Source: Phormidesmis priestleyi (GTDB lineage Bacteria > Cyanobacteriota > Cyanobacteriia > Phormidesmidales > Phormidesmidaceae). Taken from it: DNA of 6,020 nt. The translations under genes were made by a program, and so were the position numbers. Numbering within the stretch: the first letter of the stretch is position 1; each line of letters begins with the position of its first letter. A model generated the notes under the pieces. That model saw nothing but the letters and a program-made list of their open reading frames with translations, had not been told where the DNA came from and did no database searches. Shown piece by piece: positions 1 through 5,381 of this stretch. Location of the stretch: the NCBI GenBank assembly GCA_003242115.1, contig QBMP01000272.1:1-6020 (forward strand), read 5' to 3'.

Positions 1-564
1 CGCGTCATACTCAGCGCTTCTGGCCATAGCTCGGGCAGGTGCTTGGCTAGCTCACTCAGCGCCGAAGCACGAGAAGATTCATCCTTGATTTCGCGCGTCA
101 TACTCAGCGCTTCTGGCCATAGCTCGGGCAGGTGCTTGGCTAGCTCACGCAGTGCATCAGCACGATACCGTTCATCCTTGATTTCGCGCGTCATACTCAG
201 CGCTTCTGGCCATAGATCGGGCAGGTACTGGGCTAGCTGACTCAGCGCCGAAGCCCGAGAAGATTCATCCTTGATTTCGCGCGTCACACTCAGCGCTTCT
301 GGCCATAGCTCCGCTGGCAGGCGCTGGGCTAGCTGACTCAGCGCCGAAGCCCGAGAAGATTCATCCTCGATTTCGCGCGTTACACTCAGCGCTTCTGGTA
401 ATAGCTCCGCTGGCAGGTGCTTGGCTAGCCCACGCAGCGCAGAAGCCCGATCAGATTCATCCTCGATTTCGCGCGTTACACTCAGCGTTTCTGGCCATAG
501 CTCTGGCAAGTGCTCTGCCAGAGCTATCAAAGCCATCGCCCGATCAGACTCATCTTGAATTTGA
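1..564 (-). repeat. Tandem 93/96-bp coding repeats (31-32-residue helical units)
   Basis: Six contiguous units lie at 1-93, 94-186, 187-279, 280-375, 376-471 and 472-564. The 96-bp units carry one extra codon (LPAEL instead of LPEL). The protein unit reads roughly WPEALSxTREIxDExxRAxAL followed by xxLAxxLPEL. Bases 1-55 and 94-148 are identical, and whole neighbouring units differ at only about 5-9 of 93 positions by eye. Further upstream in the protein (residues about 762-870) the same unit recurs in strongly diverged form, including one copy with an insertion (QDRYGHHR region). The array continues past the left edge, so the copy number is unknown. The units are translated and contiguous, with no unique spacers, so this is not a CRISPR array. 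Confidence 0.93.
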
Positions 565-3185
565 CGAACAATACCAAGAGCATGACCCAGATATTGCGCT
601 GGCAGCTTCTGTACGATGCGTCTCAGCGCTAGACCTCTATGTGAAAACCCTTGTGTTTGTTGGCGATGATGGCCATAACGATCTTGAATCTGTTGGATCG
701 CGCTCAATACCTCTGGCCATACTTCGGGAAACTGTTCTGCCACTTTGCTTAGAACGTAAGATCGATAAACTGCATCCTTAATCTGACTAATTATCTTAAG
801 AACCTCTGGCAATAGAGCCTTTGGCATATACAGCACAATGGCAGCAATACACTCAGCTCTTTGCCAGGGATCTTGAGCCTGTTGAGCATAGGCCAACCCC
901 TGGGCGGGTTGCCAAATCCCTTTCTCGACTAGAGCGCCCACTAGCTGGGCAGGCACATTACTCGCCAAGCTGTTGAGGGAGGCCCGCATCAGCGCATAGC
1001 GAAATAACCGCACGACCGTTTGGCTGGGTGTCTGTTCATAGTTATTCGCAGCCTGTGTCCAGGCTCGACCCATATCATTCACAAACCCAACAGGCTTACC
1101 AATCGCATCACAAGCTTCATACCAACCATTACGGCCTTCCTCATTGCTCACTCGCAGCAGTTGATGAATCGCCTCAGGCTGCTTCGCCTGCTCCATATGC
1201 CAGGTCAGAGAGGCATAGATATAACCGTCATCTTTGAGCGTATGCCACTGGCCCTTATGAGTCTTTTCCCGATAGCGCTCAAGGAGTTGGCTATGTGCTT
1301 CGGCTTTATTAGTCAAACCTAGTCCCGGTAGTTCGCCTTCGATCAGCGGCTGCGGAGAACTCATTAACAGACGTTGTGCGAGGTCATGCATCAAGTCATG
1401 CATCCGATAGCTAGGTCGCTCATCCGCTTGCTTCGCGCCTTGCAACACTAAAGACTTGGCTCTAAAGGTGCTCAGGATTGAACCGGCTTGGCGACGGGGC
1501 ACTTGCCATAGTGTTTCGGCCATCTCTTGTGTCAGGCCCACATCTTCTGGCACCACCCCCAGCCAAGCAAACTGCCTCAGTTGCTCTTGAGAGAGTCGTT
1601 TCAAACTTAGGTTAAAGCACGCCACCAGGCTATATTTACGACGCTTCTCATCATCCGGCATCTCCGTTTGACCGTAGACATCTAGTCTCTCTAGTCGAGC
1701 AAACTCTTCTTTAAAGTCTGCGAGTAGCTCTTGCCAGGGCACGCCATCTTCTATCTGGGAAGCAGCTAGTTCTAAAGCCAAAGGAAGATAGCCGACTCGT
1801 TCAGCAAAGGACAAGGCTTGCCGTGTGGCTATCTCACTCAGCGGCTCAGATAGCTTCTGCGTCATCAGCTCTAGCGACTGCGCCGGACTCATCACACCGA
1901 TTTCATAGCGGTGAGCACCTGAAATTCTCGCTTCCCTGGTGGTGACCAGAACGCAGCTCCCTTCACCGCCAACCCGAAAAGGTTCTAAATGCTCTGGATT
2001 CCAGACATCATCAACCACCAGCAAAACGCGCTTGTCATACAGCAGCGTCCTCAGATGATTAGAGGCTGACTCTGTGGCCGTCGGCTTATAGTCGTTATCG
2101 CCTAGCGCCTGTATCCAGCCGCTCAGCAGGGGCAGAATATCGGGATTCTGCCCTAAAGTAGCCCACAAAATGCCATTCGAAAAATGGCCCTGAACATCCA
2201 GATCTCTTGCCAGCTTTGTCGCCAGCACAGACTTACCGATACCCCCTAAGCCATAGATAGCGCTGACAACTAAGGTGCCTGCTTTTGTCCCTTCGCAGAG
2301 CAGGTCTGCTTTGACGCGCTCTTGCTGTTCTGGGCGTTCAACAAAGTGATCGGGCAACGGCGGCATTTGCAGAGGCACCGTAGGAAGGCGGGAAAGGGGA
2401 ACAGCACTGCCATTACCAGGGCTTACAGCGGCGGCGCTCACTCGCTCTTCAGGCGGAAATTCTATGATTTTTAGACCTAAGCCTTTGCCGTATGCCTCCG
2501 GCTTTTGCGGACTGCCCTTTAGAGTTAACTTCAGCGCATCTGCTAGCCGACCGCTGGTGATCGCGCCCGCTCTATCTGCGTTTTCGGGAACTAATGCTTC
2601 TAAGACTGCGCTGGTAAACAGGCTATGGTCTTCACTCTTTTTCGCTAGCGCTTCTTCAAAGCCGCGACAGGCTGAAATTAGCAGACAATCTGATTTGCTA
2701 TTAAAGGCCGTGAAGCTCTGCTCGTAAGCAGCTTTGCCAACGAAGTCACCGCTATGACAGGCATCAATCATCATCACCAGACTGCTCAAGTTAGCCTTCT
2801 GGATAAGGCCATTCAGCCCCGTGAAAGGAATTGCTTTCGTTTGAGAAGTAACCTGTTTAGATTCCACTGTTACTTCAGTATCTGAGGTCGCTAGGCACCC
2901 ATGTCCTTGCTCTTCAAAGGGATCATCTCGAACGCCAATACCGTGACCCGTGAAGTAGATAAAGGCGTCGCTGTTGACTGCTTGCTTCTCCAGAAATGTT
3001 TGCAGCGCTTCAACTAACTGTGCTCTGGTGACCTCACCTTTTAAGACCGTTGGTTTTGTATCGAACTGGCCATACTTGTCTAGCAGGGATGCGATCGCAT
3101 CAGCATCCTGCTCTGGCTTACTTAAATTAGCGAGATGTCTGCTTTTATACTCAGATATTCCAACGACGAGGGCGTAACGGGCCAT
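1..3185 (-). CDS. Caspase-like protease / NB-ARC ATPase / helical-repeat STAND protein (partial, C-terminus beyond left edge)
   Basis: The frame is open from ATG (3185-3183) to base 1 with no stop; I read all 1061 codons. Residues 1 to about 235 form a caspase-like C14 domain: it starts MARYALVVGISEY, has the catalytic His in YFTGHG (H81) and the catalytic Cys in DACHSG (C143). A proline-rich linker follows (about 240-280). The NB-ARC module starts at FVERPEQQ (281) and has Walker A GLGGIGKS (312-319, K318), Walker B VLLVVDDVW (D392, D393), sensor-type LVTTR (413-417), GYLPLAL (465-471) and YRMHDLMHD (MHD at 595-597). A helical region (about 600-760) leads into 31-32-residue repeats (762 to the edge). 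By family knowledge, such STAND proteins sense a ligand through the repeats, exchange or hydrolyse ATP, oligomerise and activate the effector; prokaryotic caspase homologues (orthocaspases) usually cleave after Arg or Lys. No signal peptide or membrane segment is seen, so it is probably cytosolic. Ligand and substrates are unknown. The ribosome-binding site is weak (GAG near the start). Confidence 0.93.
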   Translation of the reverse strand, partial: MARYALVVGISEYKSRHLANLSKPEQDADAIASLLDKYGQFDTKPTVLKGEVTRAQLVEALQTFLEKQAVNSDAFIYFTGHGIGVRDDPFEEQGHGCLATSDTEVTVESKQVTSQTKAIPFTGLNGLIQKANLSSLVMMIDACHSGDFVGKAAYEQSFTAFNSKSDCLLISACRGFEEALAKKSEDHSLFTSAVLEALVPENADRAGAITSGRLADALKLTLKGSPQKPEAYGKGLGLKIIEFPPEERVSAAAVSPGNGSAVPLSRLPTVPLQMPPLPDHFVERPEQQERVKADLLCEGTKAGTLVVSAIYGLGGIGKSVLATKLARDLDVQGHFSNGILWATLGQNPDILPLLSGWIQALGDNDYKPTATESASNHLRTLLYDKRVLLVVDDVWNPEHLEPFRVGGEGSCVLVTTREARISGAHRYEIGVMSPAQSLELMTQKLSEPLSEIATRQALSFAERVGYLPLALELAASQIEDGVPWQELLADFKEEFARLERLDVYGQTEMPDDEKRRKYSLVACFNLSLKRLSQEQLRQFAWLGVVPEDVGLTQEMAETLWQVPRRQAGSILSTFRAKSLVLQGAKQADERPSYRMHDLMHDLAQRLLMSSPQPLIEGELPGLGLTNKAEAHSQLLERYREKTHKGQWHTLKDDGYIYASLTWHMEQAKQPEAIHQLLRVSNEEGRNGWYEACDAIGKPVGFVNDMGRAWTQAANNYEQTPSQTVVRLFRYALMRASLNSLASNVPAQLVGALVEKGIWQPAQGLAYAQQAQDPWQRAECIAAIVLYMPKALLPEVLKIISQIKDAVYRSYVLSKVAEQFPEVWPEVLSAIQQIQDRYGHHRQQTQGFSHRGLALRRIVQKLPAQYLGHALGIVRQIQDESDRAMALIALAEHLPELWPETLSVTREIEDESDRASALRGLAKHLPAELLPEALSVTREIEDESSRASALSQLAQRLPAELWPEALSVTREIKDESSRASALSQLAQYLPDLWPEALSMTREIKDERYRADALRELAKHLPELWPEALSMTREIKDESSRASALSELAKHLPELWPEALSMT

Positions 3186-3273
3186 AAGCTCTACTGCTTT
3201 TCAGGAAAATACCGATTAAGGTGCATATTCCCCTTAAGATAGCCGATAACCTGAACAGACTAGAGGCTTGAAT
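3186..3273. promoter_or_regulatory. Shared upstream region of the divergent caspase-STAND and Trypco1-like genes, with inverted repeat
   Basis: These 88 bp separate the two divergent start codons, so promoters for both genes should lie here or in the coding ends. An inverted repeat has arms TTAAGG (3216-3221) and CCTTAA (3232-3237) around a 10-base centre, sitting roughly midway. It could be an operator serving both genes. I do not see a convincing sigma70 pair; TAAGAT (3235-3240) is a possible but unsupported -10 box for the rightward gene. Confidence 0.4.
3262..3266 (+). promoter_or_regulatory. Ribosome binding site that favours ATG 3274
   Basis: AGAGG ends seven bases before ATG 3274, a normal spacing. 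It is only one base from the in-frame TTG at 3268, so the ATG is the better start. Confidence 0.55.
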
Positions 3274-3642
3274 ATGACGGATGTGGATCGTCTGGTATTT
3301 GAAGATGAACACGGCAATGACTACACGCTTTTTATCGAAGCGGCAGAGTCCCTAGCTTTACCCGATACGCCAACGGCTAACGACGACGATGAGTATGAGC
3401 GGATGGGCATCAACGAAGTCAAAGTACAGCTCAGCGAAGTTCATGCCAAGCTTCAGAATTATGCCCGCTACGCGATCGGCGCTTTCCAAAATGTTCCTTT
3501 CGCCGATGTCGAAGAAATTACCTTGAAGTTCGGCGTTAAAGTATCGGGCTCAACTGGTATCCCTATACTCACTCATGGCTCAGTTGAAGGAGATTTCCAT
3601 ATCGAAATCAAGTGCAAGCCGAAAAAGAAAGAACAGAATTGA
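3274..3642 (+). CDS. Trypco1 (trypsin-co-occurring domain 1)-like small protein
   Basis: This is a 122-residue soluble, acidic protein. The N-terminal part (about 4-28) looks like two beta strands (LVFEDEHGNDYTLFIEA), followed by an Asp-rich linker (31-40, with DDDE), a helical stretch (about 47-72) and a C-terminal beta-rich part. The last part carries EITLKFGVKVSG (81-92), a following ILTHGSVEGDFHIEIK stretch and a lysine-rich tail (KPKKK). The pattern 'v.FGvk.sg..G.i.....eg.F.v.i' is what I know as the Trypco1/CU044_2847-type domain, reported by comparative genomics near trypsin-like proteases, caspases and STAND NTPases in predicted conflict systems. The biochemical role is not established. 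An in-frame TTG lies at 3268, but the AGAGG spacing favours ATG 3274. It is divergent from the caspase-STAND gene, which supports a joint function. No catalytic motif is visible. Confidence 0.75.
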   Translation: MTDVDRLVFEDEHGNDYTLFIEAAESLALPDTPTANDDDEYERMGINEVKVQLSEVHAKLQNYARYAIGAFQNVPFADVEEITLKFGVKVSGSTGIPILTHGSVEGDFHIEIKCKPKKKEQN

Positions 3643-3721
3643 AACGGAATGGTTCCAAAAAGACTGTGCACAAAACTATGCTCAGCAATGCTGATCAACA
3701 ACAGCTCACTCACCCAATCTC

Positions 3722-3743
3722 TTTTTGGATATTTTTTGGATAT
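3722..3743. repeat. Exact 11-bp tandem direct repeat
   Basis: TTTTTGGATAT occurs twice with no spacer (3722-3732 and 3733-3743). The period is about one helical turn. It could be a slippage duplication or a paired protein-binding site. Confidence 0.7.
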
Positions 3744-3847
3744 GAGATTATCCCTGTAATACAGCCAAATCATCGCAAGCTGAGCCTCATGCACCATCTT
3801 GTGCTTCAACACCTGGAATTGATCGAGTGCTGTTGATCTGCTAGTCC

Positions 3848-3855
3848 GCGATCGC
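3848..3855. repeat. HIP1 octamer GCGATCGC
   Basis: This is the palindromic octamer abundant in many cyanobacterial genomes. Further copies lie inside genes at 3091-3098 (caspase-STAND), 5419-5426 and 5716-5723 (both purQ). Four in about 6 kb is far above chance and is the main lineage clue. Confidence 0.85.
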
Positions 3856-3937
3856 ACCAGAGCTGACGTGTAGGTTTGCATATTTCTTCAGCCAAATACC
3901 CTAATATGCTTATAGATGACTATTCTGGCTTTTGCAT

Positions 3938-4486
3938 ATGGTGCTTTCCTACGCGATTTTGGCGGCGCTGATCAATCAGCCCTGTAGCGGTTATGACTTA
4001 GTAAAACGCTTTAATAAATCGGTCGATTGCTTTTGGAGCGCTAGCCATCAGCAAATTTATAAAGCGCTGGCCAAACTCGAAGCCGATCAGCATCTATCTT
4101 CTGAAAAAATTGAGCAGCTCAATCGCCCTACTAAAAAAAATTACACCGTTACCGATAGCGGACGGCAGCTTTTGCAGCGGTGGATTGGTGAAATTGAGGC
4201 GATTTCGCCGATCAAATCCGATCTGCTGATTAAGCTATCGGTCGGCCACACCGTACCTACCGACACCTTGATCCAAACCCTGCAAGGCTATTACAGTCAG
4301 CACAAAGAAAAGCTCAAAAGCTATCAAAGTATTGCCAAGCAATACGCCCAGGCGCTAGAACTCTCTCGTGAAAGTCAGTTTCAGTATTTGTCGTTACGCG
4401 CAGGCATTCGCCAGCAGCTTGCCTGGATCGCTTGGTGCGAAGAAGCGATGGGGTTTCTCGGTCAGCCTGTGGCCATAAGAGAATGA
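3938..4486 (+). CDS. PadR-family transcriptional regulator
   Basis: From ATG 3938 the protein has 182 residues, a usual PadR length. The N-terminal winged helix-turn-helix (about 1-85) shows the family pattern: MVLSYAILAALINQPCSGYD, then FWSASHQQIYKALAKLE as the recognition region, and the wing up to KKNYTVTDSGRQLLQRW. Residues about 90-180 are helical (LIKLSVGH, then a long amphipathic stretch with YYSQHKEKLKSYQSIAKQ) and fit the PadR C-terminal dimerisation domain (virulence-activator alpha type). PadR proteins are usually dimeric repressors that respond to small molecules; the effector here is unknown. An alternative in-frame TTG at 3932 adds two residues. Neither start has a clear Shine-Dalgarno sequence, and I chose ATG because family members commonly begin just before the LxYAIL segment. 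The gene converges on the Fur-family gene. No obvious target gene is adjacent. Confidence 0.88.
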   Translation: MVLSYAILAALINQPCSGYDLVKRFNKSVDCFWSASHQQIYKALAKLEADQHLSSEKIEQLNRPTKKNYTVTDSGRQLLQRWIGEIEAISPIKSDLLIKLSVGHTVPTDTLIQTLQGYYSQHKEKLKSYQSIAKQYAQALELSRESQFQYLSLRAGIRQQLAWIAWCEEAMGFLGQPVAIRE

Positions 4487-4497
4487 TTGCTGAATCT

Positions 4498-4520
4498 AAG
4501 CGATCCTCACTAGGAAGCTT
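4498..4520. terminator. Possible imperfect hairpin at the padR/fur convergent junction
   Basis: AAGC (4498-4501) pairs with GCTT (4517-4520), and TCCT (4504-4507) with AGGA (4512-4515), around loop CACT with a small bulge. It spans the 23-bp gap between the convergent stops and overlaps the 3' end of the fur-type gene. There is no T-run on either strand, so intrinsic termination is doubtful. Confidence 0.22.
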
Positions 4521-4893
4521 GGCACTTCTCGCACAGGCCAAAAAACTCCAGCGTATGGTAGAAAATTTGAAAATGATGAGATTCGGTGAGATGGCTTTCT
4601 AGCCCATGCACCGGGCATTCATCCATGATGGCAGAATCGCCGCAGCGGACACAGGTGAGATGATGCGTATCTTCTTTGGCAAGGCTGTACAGGGATTCGC
4701 CGCTAGGCAGAGGGCGCACCTGCACGACGCCTTCTAATTTGAGGGAGTCTAAGGCTCTGTACACCGTCGCTAGCCCCATGCTGATTTCTTGCTGCCGTAG
4801 CTTTAGGTACAGATCTTGCGCTGAGATCGCCTCTTTGAGCTGTTTTAATAGGTCTAAAACCTGACTTTGACTGCGGGTGCGGCGGCTGTTCAT
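4510..4893 (-). CDS. zur: Fur-family regulator, probably zinc uptake regulator Zur (FurB)
   Basis: The protein has 127 residues, starting at ATG 4893-4891 and ending at TAG. The winged-helix DNA-binding domain occupies about 1-70 and contains ISAQDLYLKLR and the recognition segment SMGLATVYRALDSLKLEG. The C-terminal metal and dimerisation domain follows. It has two CxxC pairs, C81/C84 (CVRC) and C121/C124 (CEKC), which form the structural zinc site in the family. Further candidate metal ligands are H77, H78, C93, H96 (ECPVH), H106, H107 and H113. The GLATVYR, ECPVH and YHTLEFFGLC pattern matches cyanobacterial Zur/FurB rather than FurA (iron) or PerR/FurC, judged from memory of those sequences. 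Zn-bound Zur represses zinc import genes, and in some cyanobacteria activates a metallothionein gene. It is divergent from purS. I find no obvious AT-rich Zur box in its own upstream region. Confidence 0.8.
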   Translation of the reverse strand: MNSRRTRSQSQVLDLLKQLKEAISAQDLYLKLRQQEISMGLATVYRALDSLKLEGVVQVRPLPSGESLYSLAKEDTHHLTCVRCGDSAIMDECPVHGLESHLTESHHFQIFYHTLEFFGLCEKCQAS

Positions 4894-4951
4894 TTGCCTG
4901 TGACTGACGGTAAAGAATACGGTTTGAAGGTCAGTGAAAGCTGACTTATGT

Positions 4952-4965
4952 CTAGCTTAAGCTAG
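4952..4965. promoter_or_regulatory. Perfect 14-bp palindrome, candidate operator
   Basis: CTAGCTTAAGCTAG is fully self-complementary and lies in the zur-purS gap. It is followed directly by the overlapping 8-bp palindrome AGCTAGCT (4960-4967). Position and symmetry suggest a dimeric regulator site. It does not match a Zur box that I recognise. Confidence 0.4.
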
Positions 4966-4973
4966 CTCAGACG

Positions 4974-4994
4974 AAACTAGAGCCAAACTAGAGC
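4974..4994. repeat. Paired 10-bp direct repeats, 11-bp period
   Basis: AAACTAGAGC occurs at 4974-4983 and 4985-4994, one helical turn apart, upstream of purS and beside the palindrome. This is a candidate activator or repressor binding array. Confidence 0.5.
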
Positions 4995-5053
4995 GGATTC
5001 AAGGGAGATTATTGCGGTAGGATCACACAGTCCTTTTCAGCTCGCTTTTATTC

Positions 5054-5058
5054 AAAGG
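5054..5058 (+). promoter_or_regulatory. Ribosome binding site that favours GTG 5069 for purS
   Basis: AAAGG is ten bases before GTG 5069 but only one base before the earlier in-frame GTG 5060, so the later start is more plausible. Confidence 0.45.
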
Positions 5059-5068
5059 CGTGATTCTT

Positions 5069-5350
5069 GTGGCGCAGCTTTCTGAGACTTTTCTATATCA
5101 GGCCAAAGTGTATGTGACGCTGCGGCCTTCTGTACTCGATCCGGCAGGGACGGCGGTGCGCGCTGGCCTCAGCCATATGGGCTATGACAATGTTTCTAAG
5201 GTACGCATTGGTAAGTACATTGAGCTAGAGCTGACGGCTGAGAGTGAAGCGCTAGCTCAACAGCAGCTAGATAAGATTTGCGATCAGCTACTGGCTAATC
5301 CGGTGATTGAGAACTACCGCATTGAAGTGTTTACAGCGGCAGTAGCTTAA
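5069..5350 (+). CDS. purS: Phosphoribosylformylglycinamidine synthase subunit PurS
   Basis: This small subunit (93 residues from GTG 5069) helps assemble the PurS-PurQ-PurL complex, which converts FGAR, glutamine and ATP to FGAM in de novo purine synthesis in the cytosol. The family core is clear: YQAKVYVTLRPSVLDPAGTA, then GLSHMGYDNVSKVRIGKYIEL, and C-terminal LDKICDQLLANPVIENYRIEV, giving the single beta-alpha-beta fold of PurS. Known family members begin shortly before the YQAKVYV segment, so the exact start is uncertain. GTG 5060 would give 96 residues but sits too close to the AAAGG site. purQ starts 31 bp after its stop codon, so the two are almost certainly one operon. PurL is not in the window. 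Confidence 0.93.
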   Translation: MAQLSETFLYQAKVYVTLRPSVLDPAGTAVRAGLSHMGYDNVSKVRIGKYIELELTAESEALAQQQLDKICDQLLANPVIENYRIEVFTAAVA

Positions 5351-5368
5351 ATAAAACAGAAAACAAAA

Positions 5369-5373
5369 AGGGA
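5369..5373 (+). promoter_or_regulatory. Ribosome binding site of purQ
   Basis: The AAGGG stretch in the purS-purQ spacer precedes ATG 5382 by eight bases. GAG at 5377-5379 is a weaker alternative. The purine-rich spacer has no hairpin, in keeping with co-transcription. Confidence 0.5.
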
Positions 5374-5381
5374 AAAGAGCA

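Larger units (their letters stand above)
3643..3937. other. Intergenic region without a supportable gene
   Basis: About 295 bp lie between the Trypco1-like gene and padR. The short frames here (minus 3573-3881, plus 3612-3836) overlap the upstream gene and resemble nothing I recognise. Visible structure: a small 4-bp hairpin GGAA-TGG-TTCC (3646-3656) followed by AAAAA, TCAGC-AAT-GCTGA (3682-3694), an exact 11-bp tandem repeat (3722-3743), GGATA/TATCC arms (3738-3753) and a HIP1 octamer (3848-3855). None of the hairpins has a T-run that would make it a clear terminator for the rightward gene. Confidence 0.6.
4894..5068. promoter_or_regulatory. Divergent zur-purS upstream region
   Basis: This 175-bp region must hold the promoters of both divergent genes. 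It contains a small hairpin GTCAG-TGAAAG-CTGAC (4930-4945), the 14-bp palindrome and the paired 10-bp repeats listed separately. TATTCT on the minus strand (4914-4919) and TAGGAT on the plus strand (5018-5023) are candidate -10 boxes, but neither has a convincing -35 partner. Confidence 0.4.

Noticed and set aside
43..240. Plus-strand ORF of 65 codons over the repeats
   Set aside because: It is the antisense reading of the 93-bp units in the large minus-strand gene; its internal repetition comes from that.
1..564. Regular repeats that could suggest a CRISPR array
   Set aside because: The 93/96-bp units are contiguous, keep the reading frame and encode a consistent helical repeat; there are no unique spacers.
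1020..1322. Plus-strand ORFs at 1020-1322 and 1028-1237
   Set aside because: Both are antisense to the STAND gene, with no recognisable protein pattern.
2464..3177. Plus-strand ORFs at 2464-2727 and 2974-3177
   Set aside because: Both are antisense to the caspase domain, whose motifs on the minus strand are unmistakable.
3612..3836. Plus-strand ORF of 74 codons
   Set aside because: It starts inside the Trypco1-like gene in another frame, reads through the 11-bp repeat, and resembles nothing known.
3573..3881. Minus-strand ORF of 102 codons
   Set aside because: It overlaps the end of the Trypco1-like gene, has no recognisable motif, and begins by translating through the HIP1 site. I considered a broken transposase but saw no support.
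3876..3907. Possible padR promoter TTGCAT ... TAATAT
   Set aside because: The spacing between the boxes is 20 bp, too long for a normal sigma70 promoter, and no other pair is better.
4314..4541. Minus-strand ORF overlapping padR and the fur 3' end
   Set aside because: It is antisense to a clear PadR coding sequence.
4676..4864. Plus-strand ORF of 62 codons
   Set aside because: It is antisense to the Fur-family gene, whose motifs are strong.
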